DNA from: Chitinophaga barathri
GTDB lineage: Bacteria; Bacteroidota; Bacteroidia; Chitinophagales; Chitinophagaceae
Reading direction: 5' to 3'
Length of the DNA: 64,000 nucleotides
Assembly: GCF_003807585.1 (NCBI RefSeq)
Contig: NZ_RMBX01000006.1
Coordinates: forward strand, 1-64,000
The position numbers and the translations under genes are program-made. The notes under the pieces were generated by a model. That model was not told the origin of the DNA. It ran no database searches and saw nothing but the letters and a program-made list of their open reading frames with translations. Shown here one piece after another: positions 32,155-40,879 of this stretch. The stretch's first letter is position 1. Each line of letters opens with the position of its first letter.

Positions 32155-33279
32155 ATGAAAAAAAGTATCCTGGTTTCTTTTTTAATAATGTTGACAGCTG
32201 TAACCCTGAACGCTCAACAACCCACTTATACCAATCCCTTAGCTGTTGATCTGGGTGATCCTTACGTATTACATGTCAAAGGCGACAAATATTATATGTA
32301 TGGGACCGGTGGAGCAAAGAACGGCTTCGCTGCCTATTCTTCCACCGATCTAGTTAACTGGAAAAACGAAGGCCAAGTGTATTTTCATGATAACGCAAAT
32401 GGTTGGAGCGATCCAAAAGCCGCCTGGGGAGGTGCTTATTGGGCGCCGGAAGTGTATGCTATAAATGGCAAATACTATATGTTTTACAGTGCCCAATGGA
32501 AAGAAAATCCGGCAAAAGAACTCGAGAACTTTCGCATTGGGGTTGCAGTGGCGGATAAACCAACAGGTCCGTTTATCGATGTAGCGAATAAACCTGTTTT
32601 TGACCCGGGCTACCCTATTATCGATGCCAATTTATTATTCGATACAAACGGAAAAGTATACCTCTATTATTCCCGCTGCTGCTACAAACATCCGGTACAA
32701 AGTGAAATAGCTGCCTGGGCAAAAAGTAAAGGATGGTTCAATGAGATCGAAGAAAGCTGGGTATATGGAGTAGAATTAAAACCAGATTTCAGTGGTGTGA
32801 TTGGTGAACCGGCGCTGTTGCTGCGCCCGCCTGTGAGCATGAAAGATAAACAGGCTGAATGGGAAAGCCGCTCGGTTACCTCCAAAGAAGTGAACCGCCG
32901 CTGGACGGAAGGTTCCTCGATCTTCAAAAAAGGAAATGTCTATTATATGATGTATTCCGCCAATTATTTTGGCGGCAAAAATTATGCGGTAGGCTATGCG
33001 ACGTCGAAAAAACCTTTAGGGCCTTTTACAAAAGCAGCCAACAACCCGGTGCTGCAAAAAAACGTTGAGCAGGGTGGCGTGGTAACTGGCACCGGTCATA
33101 ACAGCATTACGTATTCACCGGACGGCAAAGAAATGTTCTGTGTATATCATGGCCGCACATCGGAAACAGGTGACAAGCGCGTGGTGTTTATAGACCGGAT
33201 GAAGATATTACCAGGTGGAAAGCTGGTGGTGCAGGGCCCGACAACGGTGCCACAACCGGTTCCCGGCGGAATTAACTAG
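32155..33279 (+). CDS. Glycoside hydrolase family 43-type enzyme
   Basis: 374 residues from ATG 32155; signal peptide ending LNAQ. Five-bladed propeller signatures: the first catalytic Asp in DLGDPYVL (Asp35), SSTDLVNWKNEG, WAPEVYAINGKYYMFYSA, the second Asp in IIDANLLFD and the general acid in EGSSIFKKGNVYYMMYS. GH43 enzymes remove arabinose or xylose from plant polysaccharides. Its base composition looks lower in GC than its chromosomal neighbours, and the decayed insertion ends 85 bases upstream, so it may have arrived separately or lost its native promoter. Confidence 0.88.
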   Translation: MKKSILVSFLIMLTAVTLNAQQPTYTNPLAVDLGDPYVLHVKGDKYYMYGTGGAKNGFAAYSSTDLVNWKNEGQVYFHDNANGWSDPKAAWGGAYWAPEVYAINGKYYMFYSAQWKENPAKELENFRIGVAVADKPTGPFIDVANKPVFDPGYPIIDANLLFDTNGKVYLYYSRCCYKHPVQSEIAAWAKSKGWFNEIEESWVYGVELKPDFSGVIGEPALLLRPPVSMKDKQAEWESRSVTSKEVNRRWTEGSSIFKKGNVYYMMYSANYFGGKNYAVGYATSKKPLGPFTKAANNPVLQKNVEQGGVVTGTGHNSITYSPDGKEMFCVYHGRTSETGDKRVVFIDRMKILPGGKLVVQGPTTVPQPVPGGIN

Positions 33280-33370
33280 CCTGCAACTCGTTATTTACAC
33301 TTATGAGATGGGCGGAATTAAAAGCTACAGGCCTCTGACAAAAGAAGAATAAAGCCTGCCTTCGTCGTAG

Positions 33371-33403
33371 TTGTCCTTTTCGTCTTTAAGCTAGTTACTT
33401 TTG
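33371..33403 (+). promoter_or_regulatory. Promoter of the DinB gene at 33428
   Basis: TTGT (33371-33374), 21 bases, TACTTTTG (33396-33403): a perfect -7 box of the Bacteroidota type with an imperfect -33, giving a leader of under 20 bases. Confidence 0.5.
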
Positions 33404-33427
33404 TACTGGCAAAACAAAACACACATT

Positions 33428-33904
33428 ATGAAAGAAGTTCCCATCCTTATCAGGAACCTGAAAGAACTCCTCGACGGCGGCCATGCCCATGCTACCTTTG
33501 AGCAGGCCGTAAAAGGATTGCCCGCCAAATTACAGGGCCAGGTTCCTGACGGCATGCCTTATAGCATATGGCAACTGGTAGAGCATATTCGTATTACGCA
33601 ACTGGATATTCTGGAATTTTCCCGCGACCCCGATTACGAATCGCCAAAATGGCCGGAAGGTTATTGGCCGGCGGAACGTGCACCGGAAAATGCCGCTGCA
33701 TGGGAGGAAAGCATTGCGCAGATCGCCAGGGACCGCAAGACATTCACAGAACTGCTGGAGGCGCCGGAGGCCGACCTTTTTACGCCTTTTCCGCATGGCA
33801 CCGGGCAGAACCTGCTTAGGGAAGCCATGCTGATAGCGGACCATAACAGTTATCATACCGGAGAGATCATTGTGCTGAGGAGGTTAATGGGGGCATGGAA
33901 ATAA
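33428..33904 (+). CDS. DinB family protein
   Basis: 158 residues. Four-helix DinB/YfiT fold with the metal-binding His triad at about His53 (WQLVEHI), His139 and His143 (DHNSYHTGEI). These proteins are thiol-dependent or metal-dependent enzymes of unknown substrate in most bacteria. Start chosen at ATG 33428 because it fits the family N-terminus and the promoter just upstream. Confidence 0.88.
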   Translation: MKEVPILIRNLKELLDGGHAHATFEQAVKGLPAKLQGQVPDGMPYSIWQLVEHIRITQLDILEFSRDPDYESPKWPEGYWPAERAPENAAAWEESIAQIARDRKTFTELLEAPEADLFTPFPHGTGQNLLREAMLIADHNSYHTGEIIVLRRLMGAWK

Positions 33905-33985
33905 AATACCCTGGTCAAAATAATTGCAAGGACAGCGCTTGCACCACCTTCACCAAAGAGTAAATACTCCTGATGGCATTGCGGC

Positions 33986-34777
33986 TTATTGTGTACTGAT
34001 GTTGAATCCAAGAAAATCAGGTATCATGGCCATTAGCAGGGTTGTTTTATTAGTCAAGGCTGTATGCATGGTTCCGGGTAATATAGCCAGTTGTGAGGCT
34101 GGCATGGACAACTCCCCCAGGCTGCCGCCACCCAATAGTTTATACAATTCCACCACATGCCCGGGCTGAACGATATCTGCATCACCTGCAATGATCAGGG
34201 CGGGAGCTTTAATATTCCGGATATCATCCTCCCGCTGGTTGAACGCCGTTACTTTGGCGAGGTGCTCAGGCCAGTTACTGGGATTTGGGGCGGTGCTGAG
34301 GTACTCTGCTTCGTAAGGCGTGCCTTTCATGGTTTCGGCGGTCAGCAGTTTCTCCAGTTCAGCGAGCTGCGGATGACGCCCGCTGCTTTGGTAGCTAACG
34401 GAAGCCAGGATGAGCTTTCCGACAAGGGCCGGTGTGCGTATGGCCACGAGTAGCGCTACTCCTGCTCCGGTGCTATATCCAAAAATATCCGTTTGCCCGA
34501 TCTTCAAAACATGCAGTAATTCAATCACATCATCGGCAAATTGTTCGTATGAAAGCGGTCGCTCCGGAATATCGGCCGTGTGCCCATAACCCTGGAATTC
34601 GACGGCAATGACCTGCCTGTGTGCCGCCAGCAGGGGGATTAATTTTCCGAATGCCGTACGGGTTCCGGAAACCGCTCCGGGTAAAAGAAGGAGTGGCCTG
34701 CCTGCTCCATGCACTTCATAATACATTCTGAGCCCGTTGACATTGGCATAGTTTCCATTGGTTCCTGCAATGTTCAT
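33986..34777 (-). CDS. Alpha/beta hydrolase
   Basis: 263 residues. Oxyanion region LLLPGAVSGTR, nucleophile elbow GYSTGAG (Ser near 103), the acid in IIAGDADIVQPGH and the catalytic His in PGTMHTAL near the C-terminus. Substrate not readable. It is followed upstream on the same strand by a Crp/Fnr regulator gene, 67 bases away, which may be its controller. Confidence 0.88.
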   Translation of the reverse strand: MNIAGTNGNYANVNGLRMYYEVHGAGRPLLLLPGAVSGTRTAFGKLIPLLAAHRQVIAVEFQGYGHTADIPERPLSYEQFADDVIELLHVLKIGQTDIFGYSTGAGVALLVAIRTPALVGKLILASVSYQSSGRHPQLAELEKLLTAETMKGTPYEAEYLSTAPNPSNWPEHLAKVTAFNQREDDIRNIKAPALIIAGDADIVQPGHVVELYKLLGGGSLGELSMPASQLAILPGTMHTALTNKTTLLMAMIPDFLGFNISTQ

Positions 34778-34844
34778 GTTTTTTTGGTTTGCTTACCGCA
34801 AAGTTCGAAAGCGGCGGGCAAACAATTCTTGGTGTATACCAAGA

Positions 34845-35411
34845 TCAGAACTTCACATGATTGTACAGTTTGCTGAAGTTAGTCGGGTCTATGCCTAAAT
34901 GCGAAGCGATGTATTTGTGCGGCACAAGATGGAGCAATTGCGGGTTTCTCCGGCAAAAAGCTTTGTATCGCTCTTCGATGGTCAGGGCGCGCAGGTTGAT
35001 ATGGAGGTCGATCATACCTGCCAGCATGGCTTCGATCATCCGCCTGAAGAGTCTTTCTATCTGCCGGGATTGGTCCATCAGCGTTTGAAGATCTTCATAG
35101 CTGAGGCACTCGAATTCACTTTCTGTGAGACAGGTTAAAAAGTACCTGGAAGGCACCTGGAACGAAAAGGATTCGGCGATGGCGCATAAGTTGGGGGAAT
35201 AACTGAAATCAATGACATAGGTTTTGTCCCCTGAATCGAAATAAGCCACCTGCACGCCGCTTTTTACAAAGTATAGCTCCCGTTGGACCTGACCGGGCAC
35301 GGTAATACAATCCCCTTTCTTAAAAGAGCGGGGTTTCAGGTTATCCGTCAGCAGGCGGTAGTCCGCCAGGCTGATGTCATGAAATTGTTTAAAGTATTCG
35401 TAGCGTTCCAT
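34845..35411 (-). CDS. Crp/Fnr family transcriptional regulator
   Basis: About 188 residues from ATG 35411 (MERYEYF); an in-frame ATG at 35453 would add 14. Cyclic-nucleotide-binding-type beta roll (SFKKGDCITVPGQVQRELYF, then VKSGVQVAYFDSGDKTYVID), a long dimer helix, and a degenerate C-terminal helix-turn-helix ending HKYIASHLGIDPTNFSKLYN. This is the short Bacteroidota Crp/Fnr type. Effector unknown. Confidence 0.87.
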   Translation of the reverse strand: MERYEYFKQFHDISLADYRLLTDNLKPRSFKKGDCITVPGQVQRELYFVKSGVQVAYFDSGDKTYVIDFSYSPNLCAIAESFSFQVPSRYFLTCLTESEFECLSYEDLQTLMDQSRQIERLFRRMIEAMLAGMIDLHINLRALTIEERYKAFCRRNPQLLHLVPHKYIASHLGIDPTNFSKLYNHVKF

Positions 35412-35465
35412 CGGATCAAAGCCAGGGCCCAAATATAGGGAAGTTCCGGGCATAAGAACGCCGTA

Positions 35466-35870
35466 TTACGATCCTGCCGGCCAGTTCTTTGAAAACCGCG
35501 GTATCTTTTTTATGCGCTCCATCAGTATAATAAACGCTACACCCAGCGTATAGGCAAGTATATCGGACCAGGTAAAATAATTGCCGATGACAATATTGGC
35601 GAGCCGGGAATGTTCAAGCCCGAGAAGTTTTACCACATTCAGATACTGGAGTGTCTCCACCAGGTAGGAAAACGCCAGCACAGCCAATGCCACCGGTATT
35701 ACGGGCGCCTGCAGGAGACTGCGCACAAAACAATATATCAGGATCACCACCAAAAAATCCCCGGCGTAAGGGCGGATAAACTCATCGTTGAGATACATGG
35801 TGATCAGGACTTCCACAATGAAGATCAGAACGGCAAGGGTGAAATACAACCAGCTAAAACGAAGTTTCAT
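35466..35870 (-). CDS. DUF2809 membrane protein
   Basis: 134 residues with four hydrophobic helices (about 8-28, 38-55, 60-78, 100-120). The DUF2809 features are RPYAGDFLVVILIYCFV and YLVETLQYLNVVKLLGL, then FTWSDILAYTLG. Inner-membrane protein of unknown function. Confidence 0.88.
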   Translation of the reverse strand: MKLRFSWLYFTLAVLIFIVEVLITMYLNDEFIRPYAGDFLVVILIYCFVRSLLQAPVIPVALAVLAFSYLVETLQYLNVVKLLGLEHSRLANIVIGNYFTWSDILAYTLGVAFIILMERIKKIPRFSKNWPAGS

Positions 35871-36053
35871 GCATGTAATTTAGGCGAATCTTTGTACCGG
35901 TAATGATGTATTTAAAAATTAAGATAATCTTCCTGGTTTCCAAATGTGATTTGCGGGTAATCGTTTTCGGGAGGTGATGAAGAAGCACTGCGTTTAAGCG
36001 GAGCATGGGAATGAAAGCCGGACAGGTGCACCACCCGCCCGGCTTTTGAATGG

Positions 36054-37100
36054 TCAGTTAAACGTATTGGGCGTAAAGATACAATTGGAAGTGTCTTTCG
36101 CATATATGAGGTTACGAACGGTGTTCAGTATAAAACGGTTATTATTAATCGTAGAATTCTGAACATGGAGGATGTACGTGCTATAGGCATTGTGATGGAC
36201 ATAGTTATTGGTCACGTAGATGTTCCGGACTTTAGCCGTGGTGGTCGTTTTGGCGTTCATTTCTATTCCATTCCCGACATTATTGGAGATCTCGCAGTTG
36301 GTGATATATACATACTGGGCGGTATCACTGTCCGGCTCAATATCGATACCATCCTGTGGGGCCGTGCCGTTTGTGTAGGTAAACAGGCAGCTGTCCACTT
36401 CCAGGCCGTTTACACCGCCGATAGTCAGGGCCTGGCGCCGGTTGTTGGTGCTGGTCACTCTTTTGATGATCACATCGCGGCTGACGGTCGGTACGCCGGC
36501 GAGCTTGCGGCTTCCCACTACAATGCCGTCTCCCCAGCAGTTGGAGATATAGGTCCGGTTGACTTTTACATTCGTGCTTCCGTATATGGCGATACCCATG
36601 CCCCATTCCCCGGTGCTGCCTGTATGTATGTCCCGGTCACCCACTATTTTGCCGCCAAAAATGCTCACGCCATCCACAAATTCCACCATGATCGCGTGGT
36701 AACGCGTGGAGGAAGTAGGCCGTACTATCAGCTTGCGGGTGGTGTCGTACATGTACAGCACCACATTGTTTTTCATTTTGATGGAAGTGTCCGCATCAAT
36801 GTAATAATTGCCGGTCCGTACCCTTACCACACCGCCGCCTAAACCCGCCATGGAGTCAATAGCTTTTTGAAAGGCCCAGGTATCGTTCAGCGCATCGGTA
36901 CCGTCGGCTCCTACGTCATTTACATATATTTCGGGCACCGTCAGCAAAGATTGGTAACTGCTGACCGCGGATATGTTTTCGGATGAGACCGGCGGCTCCA
37001 TTTTATAACAGCCGGTGAAAGAAAAAAACAGGGCTGCCAGGCAGAGAATAATAGTTCCCGGTGAAATAACAGGCATACTTGCATACATTTTTTGGTTCAT
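36054..37100 (-). CDS. Right-handed parallel beta-helix protein, secreted
   Basis: 348 residues. N-terminal membrane-like segment ending FFSFTGC (a lipobox, Cys near 31). Then VNDVGADGTDALNDTWAFQK, the classic start of pectate-lyase-superfamily beta helices, followed by rungs such as NVKVNRTYISNCWGDGIVVG and YVYITNCEISNNVGNGIEMN, ending in a capping segment. Probably cell-surface or periplasmic; enzymatic activity cannot be decided. Confidence 0.82.
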   Translation of the reverse strand: MNQKMYASMPVISPGTIILCLAALFFSFTGCYKMEPPVSSENISAVSSYQSLLTVPEIYVNDVGADGTDALNDTWAFQKAIDSMAGLGGGVVRVRTGNYYIDADTSIKMKNNVVLYMYDTTRKLIVRPTSSTRYHAIMVEFVDGVSIFGGKIVGDRDIHTGSTGEWGMGIAIYGSTNVKVNRTYISNCWGDGIVVGSRKLAGVPTVSRDVIIKRVTSTNNRRQALTIGGVNGLEVDSCLFTYTNGTAPQDGIDIEPDSDTAQYVYITNCEISNNVGNGIEMNAKTTTTAKVRNIYVTNNYVHHNAYSTYILHVQNSTINNNRFILNTVRNLIYAKDTSNCIFTPNTFN

Positions 37101-37331
37101 AACGATGTGTTTTGAGTTTATGAATAAGTGTGAAAGGGTGCTGATCCTGGTTGACTATAACTTTGATTGTGCTCTGAACACACGATGCCTGCGCCGGATT
37201 TGTTACGGCCTGTACCTGCCAGCCTCATAGGGCTGCTTTAATAAGAAGACAATCGGAACAAGCGGAGGGAGTATCCGGATGGGAAAAAAAGCGGGTTTTC
37301 GTAACAATGGCGGGATAGAGCGGGGAATCAA

Positions 37332-37778
37332 TTATAAGGAAAAGGGATTGCCGGCTTCCAGTAGTTGCCAGCTGCCTTCCGCCAGCTCCTGGTCCAGTTC
37401 CCGGTAGTCCCAGCCGCAATAGCCGATAAATACCTTGATATCGTTTGCGGTGAGGGTATTGTTGTTGATCAGTTTTACAGCTGCCTGAAAGTCTCCTCCC
37501 AGGAAAACATTATCGGCCACGGGTTCGCCGCCCGTTACCAGGTCTGGCCGCCGGTGAAGAAAATAAAGATGCTCCTGGTCCACCGGGCCGCCAACGTATA
37601 TCGGGAAAGGAAGGATATGTTTAAATTCTTCCAGCTCGTTTAGGTTCCGGCTGAATTTTTTATTGACCACAAAACCCATGGCTCCTTTTTCATTATACTC
37701 CGTGATGTACATCACAGACGTTCCAAAAAAGGTGTTATCCAAAAGAGAAGTGCTTTTTAAAAAGATGCCTGGTTTCAT
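37332..37778 (-). CDS. yqgE: YqgE/AlgH family protein
   Basis: About 148 residues from the internal ATG 37778 (an in-frame ATG at 37787 adds three). Family marks: GIFLKSTSLLDNTFFGTSVM, GAMGFVVNK, VYVGGPV-like IYVGGPVDQEHLYFLH, DVKVFIGYCGWD-like segment near the end. Widely conserved, role unsettled. A perfect -7 box TATCTTTG (minus strand, 37792-37785) overlaps the upper ATG, which argues for the lower start and a very short leader. Confidence 0.9.
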   Translation of the reverse strand: MKPGIFLKSTSLLDNTFFGTSVMYITEYNEKGAMGFVVNKKFSRNLNELEEFKHILPFPIYVGGPVDQEHLYFLHRRPDLVTGGEPVADNVFLGGDFQAAVKLINNNTLTANDIKVFIGYCGWDYRELDQELAEGSWQLLEAGNPFSL

Positions 37779-37824
37779 ACTGGGCAAAGATAATTTAAGT
37801 TGCCCTTTTAAATTGGGGGCTTGT

Positions 37825-38220
37825 TTACCTGTTAAGGTGTCTGGTTGTATCGGCCGGGCGCGGGAGTGAGGTGTCCGCCGGGATAGTTTGTGTACTATCT
37901 GCGTAGGATGTATGGGTGGTATCCCTTGTTTTGCCGGTCAGGATGCTGTCTGCCTGCATGGTTGTAATGCGTGTGTTGGGAGCGGAGCGTTCCTGGGGAG
38001 TGATCTTTCCCATTTTCTCCATGTCTTTTCTTTCTTTTTTGCTGAAGAGGTTCTGGGGATTTTTCTGCCTGCGCAGGCCTTCTTCAAAGCGGTATTCCGC
38101 ACCCAGCCTGGGCGGCTGGTATACCTGGTTTTTCCGCTGAAATACGCCCATGGAGCCGGAACAGCCATACAGGAGCAGGGCAACGGAAAAAACGGCTAAT
38201 ATCTGTACGGGGAAACGCAT
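37825..38220 (-). CDS. Hypothetical lipoprotein
   Basis: 131 residues; lipobox LLLYGC (Cys20), then a charged, probably disordered chain rich in Lys, Arg, Thr and Asp (FSKKERKDMEKMGKI, then a Thr/Asp-rich tail). No family recognised. It lies 47 bases upstream of yqgE on the same strand. Confidence 0.75.
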   Translation of the reverse strand: MRFPVQILAVFSVALLLYGCSGSMGVFQRKNQVYQPPRLGAEYRFEEGLRRQKNPQNLFSKKERKDMEKMGKITPQERSAPNTRITTMQADSILTGKTRDTTHTSYADSTQTIPADTSLPRPADTTRHLNR

Positions 38221-38385
38221 ATGTTCAGTTAACGGATATGGTTATGACGCTGTGTATATAACGCGGGCGGGAGCGGTCTATTGCCTGCGGACAGAAAAGC
38301 GGGATAACATCAATTTCTGCACTTTTTTTATAATATTTGTATCAAACCAGGTCAAATCGCTAACTCAAAAAAAATTCAAATTTGT

Positions 38386-38796
38386 ATGAAGAGGAAGAAC
38401 AGTATGTTATTAATGGCAGCGGTAGCACTTTCCATCACGCTTTGTTCGCTTTCACTGCCGCAGCAGGAGCATGAAAAAGCAAAGAACCTGAAAGTGCTCC
38501 CCAAAAACATCAGCCATGAAGAGCTCGAAAACGTGATGAGAGGTTACAAGGAAGCGCTGGGTGTAAAATGCAGCTTTTGCCATGTAGCCAGCAAAGAGGA
38601 CCCTAAAAAGATGGACTTTGCCAGCGACGACAATGATCATAAAAAAATCGCGAGGGATATGATGAGGATGACCGCGAAGATCAATAAAAAATATTTCAAA
38701 GGCCACCAGGTAGCGGAAGTAAGCTGTTATACCTGCCACAAAGGCAATAAAGAGCCACTGAAAGCCCCGCAGGCTGCACCACCGGCTGCAAAATAA
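38386..38796 (+). CDS. Di-haem c-type cytochrome
   Basis: 136 residues; signal peptide (1-25). Two haem-attachment motifs, CSFCH and CYTCH, spaced as in the photosynthetic reaction-centre cytochrome c subunit family domain, with KNISHEELENVMRGYKEALG before the first and RMTAKINKKYFKGHQ before the second. Periplasmic electron carrier. Closed by a hairpin terminator. Confidence 0.9.
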   Translation: MKRKNSMLLMAAVALSITLCSLSLPQQEHEKAKNLKVLPKNISHEELENVMRGYKEALGVKCSFCHVASKEDPKKMDFASDDNDHKKIARDMMRMTAKINKKYFKGHQVAEVSCYTCHKGNKEPLKAPQAAPPAAK

Positions 38797-38818
38797 AAAG
38801 GAAAATATTGAACATAAT

Positions 38819-38853
38819 CAGAAAGCTTCACGAGAGTGAGGCTTTCTGTTGTT
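38819..38853 (+). terminator. Terminator of the cytochrome c gene
   Basis: CAGAAAGC-TTCAC / GTGAG-GCTTTCTG with loop GAGA (38819-38848), followed by TTGTTTT. Confidence 0.75.
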
Positions 38854-38872
38854 TTAAAAGGAGCGGCCCTGT

Positions 38873-39289
38873 TTATTGCTGCGCAAGGTCCGCTATCATT
38901 TTCGCCAGCACTTCATCTTCCGGCGCCATGTATTCCTCTCCCAGGAAAGTTTTCACTATCTCTATTCTCCCCTGTATCGCCCGGTTAAAGGCTTCCAGCT
39001 CTTCTGCGGGCACCCACAGTTCATTGTGAATTTCTCCGCCTACATTCTGCACCTCATACTTTTGAAACAATGCCTCAGGAATAACGAAGCAGGTGACAAT
39101 GCCGCAATAACCGGAGCCCTGGTCTTTGGTATTCCATTCAAAGGCGATCTGCTCCGCATATTGCTGGTTCAGTACGGGATAAAATATAGGCTGCCACGAA
39201 AGCCTGGGCGGGAAAGCTTTAAAGCCGGAGGCCGCAATCAGTATAAGCTCCTGTAAACCGGTAGGCCGGTACAAAGTGATCGTTTTCAT
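38873..39289 (-). CDS. Conserved hypothetical protein (ADP-ribosylation/crystallin J1-like label)
   Basis: 138 residues with the conserved-looking ITLYRPTGLQELILIAASGF, PPRLSWQPIFYPVLNQQYAE, GYCGIVTCFVIPEAL and NELWVPAEELEAFNRAI. I recall close relatives being labelled ADP-ribosylation/crystallin J1, but no catalytic ADP-ribosylglycohydrolase motif is visible, so the label should not be read as a function. Single gene. Confidence 0.75.
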   Translation of the reverse strand: MKTITLYRPTGLQELILIAASGFKAFPPRLSWQPIFYPVLNQQYAEQIAFEWNTKDQGSGYCGIVTCFVIPEALFQKYEVQNVGGEIHNELWVPAEELEAFNRAIQGRIEIVKTFLGEEYMAPEDEVLAKMIADLAQQ

Positions 39290-39320
39290 AATTCATTCAC
39301 AAGATACATAATTGGCGCGG

Positions 39321-39572
39321 TCACCCCTCTTCCGGTCCGTCCCTTTCCACGGTGATCGAACACTCGCCGATAAGCGCGGCCAGGGCTCCCACAGCGGCCA
39401 GCATCGGCGCCAGCACCACGCCCACCACACCGATCGTCAGCGGGAAGTTCATGATTTCCTTACCATCCTTATCCGTGATGGTGATCTTCCGGACATTTCC
39501 TTCCTCGATCAGTTCCTTCACCTTTTTGACCAGGTTTTCGCCATGCAGGGTAAATGTTTCTTTGAAACTCAT
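39321..39572 (-). CDS. DUF4342 domain protein
   Basis: 83 residues from ATG 39572 (MSFKETFTLHGENLVKKVKE). A DUF4342 core (RKITITDKDGKEIMNFPLTI) followed by one membrane helix (GVVGVVLAPMLAAVGALAAL) and an acidic tail. Function unknown. A longer in-frame start at 39617 looks less natural. Confidence 0.85.
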   Translation of the reverse strand: MSFKETFTLHGENLVKKVKELIEEGNVRKITITDKDGKEIMNFPLTIGVVGVVLAPMLAAVGALAALIGECSITVERDGPEEG

Positions 39573-39682
39573 AAAGCGTATTTTATTAAAGATAAGTTTT
39601 TCCCCGCCTGTCCCCAACGATTGTAATCCTTGCCCGAAATGTATATTTTAGCCATACCCGTTAACAGGTGAGCTATAAATCT

Positions 39683-40831
39683 ATGACACAATCAACAGTA
39701 ACGGCTCCCGGCGGGAAGCTGGCCGGGCTGGATCATTTGAGGGCATTGGCCATTATCACGGTGTTGTTTTACCACTACCGGATGTTTCAGCATCCGCGGT
39801 GGCTGGATGAAATAATGGGCTTTGGCTGGACCGGCGTGGACCTGTTCTTCGTGCTGAGCGGTTACCTGATCTCTTCCCAGCTGTTTGAGAACATGGCCCG
39901 CGGAAAACAGGTGTCCCTGCCCGAGTTTTTTATCAAACGCGTTTTCAGGATCATACCGGCGTACCTCGTTGTGCTGGCTGTTTATTTCCTCATCCCCGCT
40001 TTTCACGAAAAAGAGGCGCTCCCGCCGCTCTGGAAGTTCCTGACCTTTACGCAGAACTTCGGTTTTGATATCAAAAATTTCGGAACATTTTCGCATGTCT
40101 GGTCGCTGTGCGTGGAAGAACATTTTTACCTGCTGTTCCCGCTGGTGCTGGTGACCATGATCCATTTCAATGCGGAAAGGAGGGGAGGGCAGCTGTTGCT
40201 CGCGGTACTGATCTTCGGTTTTATCGCGAGATTGTTAAGCTGGTACCTGCTGATCGCGCCGGATGCGGGGAATGATACCTTTGGTATCACCTGGTACAAA
40301 CACATGTATTATCCTACATACAACCGGCTGGACGGATTGCTGGCCGGGGTGGCCATTGCGGCGTTGTTTGTGTTCAGGCCTTCGGTGAAGGAAAAGATCA
40401 CGCAACACGGGAACACAATCTTGTTGCTGGGCCTGCTGGTTTTAACCGGTGCCTGGTTCCTGGTGGAAGATCAGAAAGATTTTTACGCCTCCGTATTTGG
40501 CTTCCCGGCGGTATCTGCCGGTTATGGATTGCTGGTGGTGGCGGCCGTGAGCCCGGGATGTTTTCTGTATAAATACGGCAGCCGCTTCACTGCGCTGATG
40601 GCTAAACTGTCATTTGGTCTTTACCTGACGCATAAAGGAGTGATCCACCTGGCGCAGCCATTGCTGATCAAAACGGGCCTTGCGCCGAAGGGCAGCCTGA
40701 TGTTCCTGCTGTGCCTCGTGGTAGCGGTATTGGGAGCCTTGTTGCTGAATAAAACGGTGGAGGAGCCTTTTTTGAAATTAAGACAGCGGGTACTGGAGCG
40801 CAGGAGAGAGCGGCGTTTAAATCCCGCCTAA
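39683..40831 (+). CDS. Acyltransferase family 3 (OafA/YrhL-like)
   Basis: About 382 residues with ten or so membrane helices. The N-terminal GLDHLRALAIITVLFYHYRM contains the catalytic-type His in FYHYR; GWTGVDLFFVLSGYLI and the RIIPAYLVVL stretch follow, with WSLCVEEHFYLLFPL in the middle. Transfers acyl groups to envelope carbohydrates in related proteins. ATG 39683 preferred over an upstream GTG at 39668. Confidence 0.9.
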   Translation: MTQSTVTAPGGKLAGLDHLRALAIITVLFYHYRMFQHPRWLDEIMGFGWTGVDLFFVLSGYLISSQLFENMARGKQVSLPEFFIKRVFRIIPAYLVVLAVYFLIPAFHEKEALPPLWKFLTFTQNFGFDIKNFGTFSHVWSLCVEEHFYLLFPLVLVTMIHFNAERRGGQLLLAVLIFGFIARLLSWYLLIAPDAGNDTFGITWYKHMYYPTYNRLDGLLAGVAIAALFVFRPSVKEKITQHGNTILLLGLLVLTGAWFLVEDQKDFYASVFGFPAVSAGYGLLVVAAVSPGCFLYKYGSRFTALMAKLSFGLYLTHKGVIHLAQPLLIKTGLAPKGSLMFLLCLVVAVLGALLLNKTVEEPFLKLRQRVLERRRERRLNPA

Positions 40832-40879
40832 TGGAAATATAATCATCGACCGTAGTTGTTTTGTATTTGCCATGATGCA

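Noticed and set aside
35429..35436. TATATTTG box on the minus strand before the Crp/Fnr gene
   Set aside because: No -33 partner at 19-21 bases; used only as weak support for the lower start codon.
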